Assembly (NCBI RefSeq): GCF_003987595.1
Contig: NZ_NGJZ01000001.1
Coordinates: 806,001 to 870,000 of the forward strand
Reading direction: 5' to 3'
DNA: 64,000 nucleotides
From: Vagococcus entomophilus
GTDB lineage: Bacteria > Bacillota > Bacilli > Lactobacillales > Vagococcaceae
Shown: in pieces, positions 36,494-44,286 of the stretch
How positions within the stretch are numbered: the stretch's first letter is position 1
How the letters are laid out: each line of letters starts with the position of its first letter
Position numbers and translations under genes: made by a program
Notes under the pieces: generated by a model
Seen by the model: the letters and a program-made list of their open reading frames with translations, nothing else
Told to the model about the DNA's origin: nothing
The model's database searches: none

Positions 36494-37696
36494 TTATTTT
36501 GAGATTGCTGCATTTAGTTCTGTTAAAATTTTAGTTGTTGTTTCACCATTACCCATGCCCCAACCAGAAGTATCAGTTAACGCTTCACCTACGGCTTGAA
36601 TGGCTTCTGATTTAACGATTAAATCATAAGTCATATTGGTGTATTTTTCATCTGCTTCTGAATCAAAATTCAAGCTGCTCATAATTTGTTCCGTAGTATC
36701 ACCCGAGTTCACTTTAGATAAATAATAGAAATAACCGTCCTCAGGATTGTAAATCCATTTTTTGAGCGTTCCTGTTCCTGTTAATGAAGCATTATCAGTG
36801 ACAGAAGCATATTTGATTTTGATAGAAGAAGATCCCAGTGCCTCAGTGTCAGCTAAGACATTTCCAAGTGTATTAGGTGTTGTTGGTGCCTGTCCTGGAG
36901 TAGCTGCTAAACTTGTTGTGTCAACTCCTGTTCCTTCTTTCGTGTAATCAAAGTTCACACCATAGCGAACTCCAGCTGTACCAAGTAAATCTTTATTACC
37001 TGCCCAATTTTTAAGTGTGTATTGATAACCACCAGAATATTGGTAATATTTGATATTTGTTGCGTCATTATATATCCAATTCTCAACACTTGATCCAACT
37101 GCTGGATCTTCTTTTATCGAAACATCCGCTGTTACCTTTTGGTATTTTCCTGTTTCATATTCATTAAACGCTACATATTCAAAAGAAACTTTGTTTGAAG
37201 ACGTTGCTGGGTCATACGTTACACTCCCAGTTGCAAATACTTTTACCTTACTATTTTCTCCAAATCCTTTAACCTTAGCTGTAATGTCTTTCCATTCGGC
37301 TTTATTCTTATAAGAATCCGCATTAAAATTAACTGGTACAGCATCGGTTAACGCCGGAGTTGATTTTGCTCCGTAAGCTGTATCTACTGCTTCAGAGTTC
37401 CCTTTTGAGACTAATGATTTTAGTGCTTCTTCATAGGAAATACGCACAAGTACTGGTGCCTCACCAGTATTTGTTACCTGAACTTCTTTTGTTGTTGATG
37501 TCCCTGGAATCCAGTTTGTTGGGGGTGTCCAATTTTCGACTAATTGTACACTACCATCCGCAAGCTGAGAAGCAGATACTCTATTGACTCTTTGATCCCC
37601 ATACGTAATCCAAGCAAATGTCCCAGATAGAGCTGCAACCACTCCAAAAGCTGCTCCCAATCCTAAAACCTTTTTCTTTTTATTGTTCATTTTCAT
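36494..37696 (-). CDS. TasA/BsaA-like SipW-dependent fibre (matrix) protein 1
   Basis: This 400-residue protein is the probable main subunit. A basic start (KKKKVLGLG) precedes a hydrophobic segment and the SipW-type junction LSGTFAWITYGDQRVNR at about residues 23-40. The mature part is beta-rich, with TNTGEAPVLVRISYEE near residue 75, two aromatic elements (WIYNDATNIKYYQYSGG and WIYNPEDGYFYYLSK) and a C-terminal KSEAIQAVGEAL. The pattern fits the BsaA/TasA/camelysin group of matrix proteins known from Clostridium perfringens and Bacillus. AAGGAGG lies 10 bases before the ATG. It follows sipW by 53 bases. Confidence 0.82.
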   Translation of the reverse strand: MKMNNKKKKVLGLGAAFGVVAALSGTFAWITYGDQRVNRVSASQLADGSVQLVENWTPPTNWIPGTSTTKEVQVTNTGEAPVLVRISYEEALKSLVSKGNSEAVDTAYGAKSTPALTDAVPVNFNADSYKNKAEWKDITAKVKGFGENSKVKVFATGSVTYDPATSSNKVSFEYVAFNEYETGKYQKVTADVSIKEDPAVGSSVENWIYNDATNIKYYQYSGGYQYTLKNWAGNKDLLGTAGVRYGVNFDYTKEGTGVDTTSLAATPGQAPTTPNTLGNVLADTEALGSSSIKIKYASVTDNASLTGTGTLKKWIYNPEDGYFYYLSKVNSGDTTEQIMSSLNFDSEADEKYTNMTYDLIVKSEAIQAVGEALTDTSGWGMGNGETTTKILTELNAAISK

Positions 37697-37719
37697 CGTG
37701 TAAAAGCCTCCTTATTTTA

Positions 37720-37749
37720 TATATATAAACTTCTAAATCGAAGTATATA
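37720..37749 (-). repeat. Hairpin in the leader of the main fibre gene
   Basis: ATATACTTC and GAAGT(TT)ATAT can pair around a 6-base loop, with a two-base bulge, between the sipW stop and the fibre gene. It could protect the 5' end of a processed, abundant fibre mRNA. The pairing is AT-rich and the role is inferred. Confidence 0.45.
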
Positions 37750-38607
37750 TCACTTATTAGATTTTACATCTTCCTCAAAAAAGTAATGTCGCATAACTAA
37801 GAAAAAACCTAGCAATGAAGCAATAAAAATTAGACATGTCCAAAAATGACCTCTAACAAACGCTACAATTGCCCCTGCTTGTGGGATAGAAAAAACAACT
37901 TTACCAATTACGCGTTTCGCCTCAAAAGGAGGATCATCTGCATTATTAGCATCCCCTCTTGTTACTAAATACTTTCCTTTCTTCCCGTTCAATTCTGACA
38001 TTGTTTTTACAACCCTATGCGTAAGATTTCGCTTACCATCACCGATTGGGTACACTACAATATCATCTTTTTGAGAGGTTTCCCCATCTACCATCTTGAC
38101 AATCACAATGTCTCCAGCTCTAAAACCACCTCCTTTCTTAACCGTTTCTTTGGTTGGAACCATCGAATTTGTTAGTACATTGTAATAACGGTAACCAAAC
38201 ATTGATTTCTTATCATTTCCACTATAAGCAAACATGGTGGATCCAATAATCAACCCTATTACGAAAATGTAATAAAATAAATTAAGTACTAAGCCTAAAA
38301 CATGCAAAAAAGCTGACTTTTGCTGTGGTGTCTGAGGTCTTGCATGCTCTCTTTTCATTATTTTTTTATTAGTATGTCTTGGCTGACGTTGCTTTTCTTT
38401 CTTAAGCTGACTAGATTTGTATGGTTTATTTGGATAGCTCAGATGCTCCTGTTGTGTTTTTCTTTTTTGAATACTTCTAACATTCTTTTTTTTTACAACT
38501 TTTATCTGTTCTCTTATAGGCTGTTTCGGAGGAGAAGTTTGAGAGAGAACTATGTTCTTTTTTACACGCATCTTTTTTATTCTATCTCTATCAGATTCCT
38601 TAACCAT
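37750..38607 (-). CDS. sipW: SipW-type signal peptidase I with long basic N-terminus
   Basis: This 285-residue membrane protease belongs to the ER-type (SipW) signal peptidases, which use Ser and His instead of Ser and Lys. Ser148 lies in VLTNSMVPT, His197 in NLTHRVV, and the conserved RGDANNADDP follows at about 218. Membrane segments lie at about 104-126 and near the C-terminus (AIVAFVR to FFLVMRHYF). The first 95 residues are a strongly basic cytoplasmic extension (for example KVVKKKNVRSIQKRK) not found in Bacillus SipW. Its neighbours carry SipW-type signal junctions, so they are its likely substrates. Confidence 0.9.
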   Translation of the reverse strand: MVKESDRDRIKKMRVKKNIVLSQTSPPKQPIREQIKVVKKKNVRSIQKRKTQQEHLSYPNKPYKSSQLKKEKQRQPRHTNKKIMKREHARPQTPQQKSAFLHVLGLVLNLFYYIFVIGLIIGSTMFAYSGNDKKSMFGYRYYNVLTNSMVPTKETVKKGGGFRAGDIVIVKMVDGETSQKDDIVVYPIGDGKRNLTHRVVKTMSELNGKKGKYLVTRGDANNADDPPFEAKRVIGKVVFSIPQAGAIVAFVRGHFWTCLIFIASLLGFFLVMRHYFFEEDVKSNK

Positions 38608-38651
38608 AGATTAACGTTCTCCTTTTGCATTGTTTGTTTCCTGCTATTTTT

Positions 38652-39938
38652 TCAATTAATTACTTTTACTTTCTTTTCTTCAATCATTTTTTCGAGAAAA
38701 GAATTTTCACTTTGTAAAATGTCAAAATAAGCTGCTTTTTCAATTAGATTTTCATAATCACCGGTTAAAATTTTGGCAACGGGCTTACGCCAAAATGTTT
38801 TTTTCTTAATCTTTACTCTTTCGTTAATCTTCTGGCACTCATCCATCATTACAAACAACTCGATATCTTTCGCTGATTCTTTTATTTTTTTAACACGCTC
38901 TCTTTCATAAATTACTTTTTCGTCTTCAAAAACCATCCGCTCTGTTGTTCCATTTAGTTGCTGATTTACTTTCCATGTGTACTCCAGATATTTGGATTTT
39001 TGATAAAGTTGATCATATTCTTGCAATGGGATTTTTTTCAACTTATACCAATTTTCTTTGCGATCAACATAGGGCAAATCTTCTAAAAGGTCCAAGCCAC
39101 CGTCCATCACTTTTTTTTCGAGTCTAGTAATCTCATACTCAAGTTTTTCTTTGGATAAACGCATTCTTTCTTTTGTATCAATTGCTTGTTTTAAGGCTTG
39201 CTCAAAATATTTTTTATCTTTTAACTCTAGCTTATTTCCCTCTTTGTTAATGTCTTCAATCTGCTCTAACTCTTTTTTTAACGAGCTATTTTCTTGTTGC
39301 AGGTGTCTGACTTGGTCAGTTAGTTGGGCGCTACGAGAAACATTTAACCGAAATTTCTTTTGCTTTTTTCCTGTTTTATTGGCATAAACTTTTTCTTTTT
39401 CAACAAATAGATTCTGGCTAGCTGAATCTATTTGTTGTTTGTTCGATGTTTCGCTAATTTTCTCTGCTAAATACACATACTTTTGAATCGTATATTGAAT
39501 TTCCTTTTCCCACTCTATTACCGCACTATCTGATTCTACGCTTTGTTGCGTCAAGCTTTCTTGTAATGAAAAACCTAAAGGAAAGCCTTCCTCTTTAATA
39601 ACCATCGGAACGAAAACAAGCTCATATCTTTGTTTTTCATAACTTGCACTTACCCAGACAATTTGGGGATAATAACGTTGAAATTCTTGTAAAAATTCAT
39701 TTCCATTCAACTGATAATCTTCTTCCAATTCAATGACTAAATAATGACACAAAGACAAGGTAGGTAATAATAACGGCAAGGTTCGCCTAATTTCGTTGGC
39801 TTTTTCCTCCGAATAGATCCTTTTCTCTTTCAGTATTTTTTTACTTCTTTCAATAATAGTCTTGCTTAAATCTCGCTTGAAAAAAGTTGTAACATTATCC
39901 GCAGACAATACCGGCTGTGTTAACAATTCTACTTTCAT
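38652..39938 (-). CDS. Cytoplasmic coiled-coil protein of the fibre operon, unknown
   Basis: This 428-residue protein has no signal peptide or membrane segment and no family I recognise. The first 120 residues look globular (LPLLLPTLSLCHYLVIELEED). A coiled coil occupies about residues 205-280 (LTDQVRHLQQENSSLKKELEQIE), and the last 150 residues are charged and helical. Its place between a secreted glucosaminidase and the signal peptidase suggests a cytoplasmic assembly or localisation role, as inference only. AGGAG precedes the start by 6 bases. Confidence 0.7.
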   Translation of the reverse strand: MKVELLTQPVLSADNVTTFFKRDLSKTIIERSKKILKEKRIYSEEKANEIRRTLPLLLPTLSLCHYLVIELEEDYQLNGNEFLQEFQRYYPQIVWVSASYEKQRYELVFVPMVIKEEGFPLGFSLQESLTQQSVESDSAVIEWEKEIQYTIQKYVYLAEKISETSNKQQIDSASQNLFVEKEKVYANKTGKKQKKFRLNVSRSAQLTDQVRHLQQENSSLKKELEQIEDINKEGNKLELKDKKYFEQALKQAIDTKERMRLSKEKLEYEITRLEKKVMDGGLDLLEDLPYVDRKENWYKLKKIPLQEYDQLYQKSKYLEYTWKVNQQLNGTTERMVFEDEKVIYERERVKKIKESAKDIELFVMMDECQKINERVKIKKKTFWRKPVAKILTGDYENLIEKAAYFDILQSENSFLEKMIEEKKVKVIN

Positions 39939-39959
39939 TTTTTTCTCCTGTTTGACTTT

Positions 39960-41294
39960 TTAAGATGGAAAATTTGAAGTTAAAGAAGCGGTGGTTCGAA
40001 CAGTTTGGCCACTAGTCAGGATTTTATTGACATCATTTAAACGATAAAGTTGTTTGACCGATGCCCCTGTTTGTTTTGCTATATTCATCAAACTCGAACT
40101 AAGCGTGACATCTACGTAAGAGTTACTGATTTTTTTAGAAGCTCTGATTTTGTAGGTGGCCTGCTTAACCGTTTCTTCATTATTTTTGGGGGATTGCGCT
40201 AATTTTTGAGATTCCTCCTTAATTAAAAGCTCCTGCCCAACATAAATCAACGATGAAGTTAAACCATTTAGTCTTTTTAACTCGTCAATTGGAACGCTAT
40301 AGTCCATTGAAATACTTTCCAATGTTTCTCCCAAAGCCACAATATGAACCGTTCTCTTCTGTTCACTTTTTACTGATTCATTTTCCTTGTCATACTCTTC
40401 AAGTTGGTACGCTTTAATCAGCCCATTTATTTTCTTGTCGTAATAAGTATCTGTAGCATATCGGCCAGTCAAATATTTTGTTGCATCTTTATAACTTGTT
40501 GTATTGCTTTTCCAAACACCTTTATAAATAGTATTTTGAAACGACTTTCCTCCTGTTAGAACTTTTGCGTAATCTTCCATTGACTCTTTGTAGGACGGAT
40601 AGGAACGAAAAGCTGCTTTTATTGAAAATAAATTTCCTTTGCCATCGTCCTCCGACGTCATCATTAATATACTTTTCCCTTGAAAACTTCCTTTAATTCC
40701 AAATAAATTAAAGGATGGTTCTTGTGCTAACTTGCTAGTGCCAGATGCACTCTCAAGTATTGCTTGGGCAATCATCACTGAGGCATAAAGATTATAATTT
40801 TTGGCGATTTTTCTCGCCTCTTGTCCTATTTTTTTGACAAAGCGACTTGTGTTTATATTCTCTTTATAGTCAAATTTTGGTTCTGCTTCATTTAGTAGTT
40901 CTGGCGTTTTGCCTACCTGTTCCTTTTTCTTTTCTTCTTTTGCATTTTTTGTTTGCTTTTTGACAAGATTACTAGTCTCTTTTGGCTCGTTTTTGTTGTT
41001 AAATTCGGTTGTTATTTCTGTCTGCTGTTGGTTCTTTGGTTCTTCTTGCGTTGTTGAATTGCTAGTTGGTTCTTTTGGCTCCTCTTGCTCCAAGTCCAGT
41101 GATTCGGTTGTTGACTCATCCATAGAAGAGTCCTCTACAGGTAGTGAGCTTGTTTCCAAATCTACGCTTTTTCCCGAACATTCCTCTATGATATCTGCAG
41201 TATCCGCTTGAACCGATATTCCTCCTGTTGTGACACAACCAAATGCAAGCATACTGCTTATTCCTAGATGTACTCTTTTTTTAAACTTATTCAT
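39960..41294 (-). CDS. Secreted glucosaminidase with LysM repeats
   Basis: This 444-residue cell wall hydrolase has a signal peptide (about 1-31, ending ISVQADT), a Ser/Glu/Thr-rich spacer of about 115 residues, and a LytG/AtlA-type glucosaminidase domain at about 150-300. The catalytic glutamate sits in AQAILESASGTS, with NLFGIKGSFQGK as the second family block. A LysM repeat follows (VALGETLESISMDYSVPIDE), then a second LysM-like unit near the end (LSSSLMNIAKQTGASVKQL). It should cut the glycan strand. In this operon it may open the wall for fibre passage. Confidence 0.88.
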   Translation of the reverse strand: MNKFKKRVHLGISSMLAFGCVTTGGISVQADTADIIEECSGKSVDLETSSLPVEDSSMDESTTESLDLEQEEPKEPTSNSTTQEEPKNQQQTEITTEFNNKNEPKETSNLVKKQTKNAKEEKKKEQVGKTPELLNEAEPKFDYKENINTSRFVKKIGQEARKIAKNYNLYASVMIAQAILESASGTSKLAQEPSFNLFGIKGSFQGKSILMMTSEDDGKGNLFSIKAAFRSYPSYKESMEDYAKVLTGGKSFQNTIYKGVWKSNTTSYKDATKYLTGRYATDTYYDKKINGLIKAYQLEEYDKENESVKSEQKRTVHIVALGETLESISMDYSVPIDELKRLNGLTSSLIYVGQELLIKEESQKLAQSPKNNEETVKQATYKIRASKKISNSYVDVTLSSSLMNIAKQTGASVKQLYRLNDVNKILTSGQTVRTTASLTSNFPS

Positions 41295-41307
41295 TTTTGC
41301 TCCCCCA

Positions 41308-42096
41308 TTATTCTAAATGACGAATTCGCTCTAGCTTCTCTAACCATTCCCGATATAAATAATCATTTTCTTCTTTTGACTGCTGAATTTTTTGACTAAA
41401 GTTTGCAGCTTGTTTTTTGATATCCATAATTTCAGTCTGAGCTTCTTTGGTTAATCTCATAGACTCATAATTGGCTTGATCAATAATCTGTCGTGCTTTT
41501 TCTTTTGCGTCAATCATCACGTCTGCTATTGTTTCTTTTGATACTCTCGAATTTTCTATTGAATTAGCATGAATTTTTTCTTTTGCGATGGACAACTGTC
41601 TTTGTGCTTCTTGTAATTGGTACCTTAGTTCTTGAATCTCATCTTCTTTTATTTTCTCTTCCTCTAATGTCATTCTTGAAGACTGATCTAATAATTGAGA
41701 AGTCAGTTTACTGACTTCCTCTTGCTTGATCGTCAACTCTTTTTTAACCTGTCTTAGCTGAATATTTTTCTCTTCAATTGTCTTTTCTAGTTTTTCTTCC
41801 ATAGCTTTAATATTTTTTTTATGCTTATGGATTGTATCTTCCAAATCTTGCTTTTCCTCTTCTAATTTTTGATAATGCCTTGGTAAAGCTTTCATTGAAG
41901 CATATTGTAATTCAAGTGTTTCTTTTTCATCCAGTAGATTTTTCGTTTTCTCTTTTTCATCCTCTAGTTTTTTTCTTAATTGAATGACTTCTCGCTCTAA
42001 TTCTTCAATATCCTCCGCATCATAATATGCATCCTCTTCCTTGTACTCTTCATAATCATCATAATAGTCCTCTTTTGCCTTTTTTTTGCCAAACAT
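41308..42096 (-). CDS. Long coiled-coil protein (DivIVA-like features)
   Basis: This 262-residue protein opens MFGKKKAKEDYYDDYEEYKEED, an acidic tyrosine-rich head. Almost all the rest is predicted coiled coil (from EELEREVIQLRKKLEDE to the end), with a late segment MIDAKEKARQIIDQANYESMRL reminiscent of the C-terminal part of DivIVA and of ATP synthase b subunits. There is no membrane segment. A scaffold or polar-localisation role is possible but not shown. It lies 13 bases before the glucosaminidase gene in the same operon. Confidence 0.7.
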   Translation of the reverse strand: MFGKKKAKEDYYDDYEEYKEEDAYYDAEDIEELEREVIQLRKKLEDEKEKTKNLLDEKETLELQYASMKALPRHYQKLEEEKQDLEDTIHKHKKNIKAMEEKLEKTIEEKNIQLRQVKKELTIKQEEVSKLTSQLLDQSSRMTLEEEKIKEDEIQELRYQLQEAQRQLSIAKEKIHANSIENSRVSKETIADVMIDAKEKARQIIDQANYESMRLTKEAQTEIMDIKKQAANFSQKIQQSKEENDYLYREWLEKLERIRHLE

Positions 42097-42123
42097 AAAT
42101 GTAACCTCACTCTTTTATTTTAT

Positions 42124-42663
42124 TTATTGATTAATAATTTGCACATATTTGTGAACCGTTCCAAGTGATACTTCGCATACCTCTGCAATTTTTCTAAGTG
42201 GTAAATCTTTTTCATATAGTGTCCTAATTTTTTTGACTTTTTGTGGGCTAATCCTCGGTCTGCCCCCAACAACGCCCTGGAGTCTTGCATCTTTAATTCC
42301 CTTTCTTGTTTGGTAGACTGTATGAAAATGCTCCATTTCGATCACTAGTCGAACATTTCCGTAAAAAAAAGGATTGTTTTTTGTATCTAACGATTCAGAA
42401 ATGCTCCTTAAACGAACTTTATTGCTTTCTAAAATTTCAATAAATCGTTCAAACTTCTTAAGCTTTTTGCCAAATACACGTAAGTCATAGACGATTAGTT
42501 GGTCTTCCTCTTTAATCTTTGCAAGTAGCCGATTTAGCTCTTGCTCTTCTTTAAGTATTTTTTCTTCTATGAAAATTTCATCACACTGAAATTCCATAAT
42601 TTTTTTTAATTGCTTTAAAGTTCCAATGGGATAGTTTTTGCGAATATATCCGTATATTGCCAT
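42124..42663 (-). CDS. Serine-recombinase-like protein without catalytic residues; probable DNA-binding regulator
   Basis: This 179-residue protein has the length and fold of a gamma-delta type resolvase: N-terminal IYGYIRK, a middle EMEHFHTVYQTRKGIKDARLQG helix and a C-terminal helix-turn-helix (GGRPRISPQKVKKI ... LPLRKIAEVCEVSLGTVHKY). The nucleophile serine of YxRxS is Asn (YIRKN), and the active-site LDRLGR block reads LRVFGK. It should therefore not recombine DNA but could still bind it. It is the first gene of the fibre operon behind its own promoter, so an autoregulator is my preferred reading. Confidence 0.8.
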   Translation of the reverse strand: MAIYGYIRKNYPIGTLKQLKKIMEFQCDEIFIEEKILKEEQELNRLLAKIKEEDQLIVYDLRVFGKKLKKFERFIEILESNKVRLRSISESLDTKNNPFFYGNVRLVIEMEHFHTVYQTRKGIKDARLQGVVGGRPRISPQKVKKIRTLYEKDLPLRKIAEVCEVSLGTVHKYVQIINQ

Positions 42664-42721
42664 CACATAGCTCCTTTTCTACTAAACTCATTGTAACCGC
42701 CACATCATTTAACTACCGTTT

Positions 42722-42750
42722 ATAATACACGACATTCCAAACAATTTCAA
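42722..42750 (-). promoter_or_regulatory. Promoter of the nine-gene fibre operon
   Basis: On the minus strand TTGAAA (42745-42750) and TATTAT (42722-42727, preceded by GTG) are 17 bases apart. The expected start lies about 50 bases before the recombinase-like gene. The coaE terminator stands just upstream, so this should be an independent unit. Confidence 0.8.
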
Positions 42751-42782
42751 TAGATTTTTTCAAATAAAGGTGTATTTTAATC

Positions 42783-42820
42783 AAAAAAATAAAACACACG
42801 TTATCACCTGTGTTTTATTT
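42783..42820 (-). terminator. Terminator of the polA-mutM-coaE unit
   Basis: AAATAAAACACA and its exact complement enclose a 10-base loop, and on the minus strand the stem is followed by seven T. The upstream arm includes the coaE stop codon. Confidence 0.9.
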
Positions 42821-43414
42821 CTGCAATAGTTTACTAATAATTGTTTCGACCCTTCGGACTAATTCTGCTTTATCGTACTCATTATTAACCACAATATCTG
42901 CAAGCTCTTTTTTCTTTTCAATCGGCATTTGACTAGTGATTTTCCGCATCGCTTCTTCTTTAGTGATGCCATCTCTTTCCATAAGTCTTTTTAACTGAAG
43001 TTCTTTGGGAACATAGACTACTAGAGTAAGATCAACGTACGCTAGATAATTAGATTCATATAACAAGGGTATATCTAAAACAAGTACTGGTACTTTTTCT
43101 TTTAAGTATTCTTCTCTTCGGCTTAATATAATTTTACGAATAAGCGGACCGGTAATGTGATTTAATTGCTGTCTTTTCTCTTGCGAATAAAAGATGATCT
43201 GACCTAACTTTTGTCGATCTAACTCTCCATTCGAACAAAAAACCTCGGACCCAAACACTTTTTTTATTTGATTCAAAGCTAAACTGTTTGGCATCATGAT
43301 TTCTCTGGCAATCTGGTCTGCATCAATTACTGGAATATTATGGGATTGAAAAATTTCACTTACGGTTGACTTGCCAGTTGCAATTCCTCCTGTTATCCCT
43401 AAGACAACTGTCAT
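42815..43414 (-). CDS. coaE: Dephospho-CoA kinase
   Basis: This 199-residue kinase performs the last step of coenzyme A synthesis. It has the P-loop GITGGIATGKST at the N-terminus, DADQIAREIM near residue 36 and LVLDIPLLYES. I start at the ATG at 43414, with GAAGG 9 bases upstream; an ATG three codons earlier touches that site. It follows mutM by 17 bases as in many Firmicutes. Confidence 0.95.
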   Translation of the reverse strand: MTVVLGITGGIATGKSTVSEIFQSHNIPVIDADQIAREIMMPNSLALNQIKKVFGSEVFCSNGELDRQKLGQIIFYSQEKRQQLNHITGPLIRKIILSRREEYLKEKVPVLVLDIPLLYESNYLAYVDLTLVVYVPKELQLKRLMERDGITKEEAMRKITSQMPIEKKKELADIVVNNEYDKAELVRRVETIISKLLQK

Positions 43415-43431
43415 TTTCTTCATCCTTCGTA

Positions 43432-44265
43432 TTAGACTTTAGGAAACTTTTGACACTTTGGGCAAAAATGTGTCCCTCTTTGAGCAACTTTTATTTTCTT
43501 AATCGCTGTTCCACACCGAACACAAGGCTGCCCTTCTTTTCCATATGCTTTTAGCTGTTGCTGGAAATTCCCAGCCTCCCCTAGTGCATTTAAATAACTT
43601 CTAACAGTTGTTCCCCCCGCTGCTACTGCTTCAAAGAGAACCTTGATAATTGCTGCGTGTAACCCCGCAACTTCTTTTTCAGAAAGACTATTGGCAGGTC
43701 TTTCTGGATGGATTTTGGCCAGAAAGAGTGCCTCGTCGACGTAGATATTTCCTAGACCAGTCACTAGTGTTTGATCCAAAAGAACAGGCTTAATTGCCTT
43801 ACTGTGCTTTTTTAGTTGCTTTTTAAACTGGGCTTTTTTAAATGAATCTTGCACTGGTTCAGGACCTAATTTGGCGATTCCTTTATAGTATTGAGCTGTT
43901 TCTTTTGGGACCAAAACCATCCGACCAAATTTTCGTACATCCAAATAGCATAATTCACTACCGTCTTCAAAATAGAAAACAACATGTGTATGCTTAAGAC
44001 AAGGTGTACTCTGTTGATGAAATTCATATTTTCCTTCCATTCGCAAATGAGAAATCAGATCCCAATGAGTGAAATGAAAGATCAAATATTTTCCTCTTCT
44101 TGAAACCTGTTCAATTTCCTCTCCAATCAAATCAGACTGAAAAGCTTCAAAATCAGGACTTTCTATAATTCTAGGCCATAAAACCTCAACTTTCATGATT
44201 TTTTTCCCTTTGACCAATTGATTGAGCCCAACTTTTACTGCTTCTACCTCTGGTAATTCCGGCAT
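43432..44265 (-). CDS. mutM: Formamidopyrimidine-DNA glycosylase
   Basis: This 277-residue repair enzyme removes 8-oxoguanine and formamidopyrimidines. It begins MPELPEVEAV, whose Pro2 and Glu3 are catalytic, and contains LVTGLGNIYVDEALF with the helix-two-turn-helix. It ends with a four-cysteine zinc finger (CVRCGTAIKKIKV ... FCPKCQK). It follows polA by 21 bases. Confidence 0.96.
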   Translation of the reverse strand: MPELPEVEAVKVGLNQLVKGKKIMKVEVLWPRIIESPDFEAFQSDLIGEEIEQVSRRGKYLIFHFTHWDLISHLRMEGKYEFHQQSTPCLKHTHVVFYFEDGSELCYLDVRKFGRMVLVPKETAQYYKGIAKLGPEPVQDSFKKAQFKKQLKKHSKAIKPVLLDQTLVTGLGNIYVDEALFLAKIHPERPANSLSEKEVAGLHAAIIKVLFEAVAAGGTTVRSYLNALGEAGNFQQQLKAYGKEGQPCVRCGTAIKKIKVAQRGTHFCPKCQKFPKV

Positions 44266-44286
44266 CTTCTCACCCCATACTCAATT

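Noticed and set aside
38320-38730. 136-codon plus-strand ORF over sipW
   Set aside because: It is rich in Phe, Leu and Ser only because it is the complement of the Lys-rich SipW extension; it lacks a start signal.
42124-42663. Active DNA invertase or resolvase of a mobile element
   Set aside because: The nucleophile serine and the arginine-rich active-site block are missing, and no inverted recombination sites, transposase or integrase were seen nearby.
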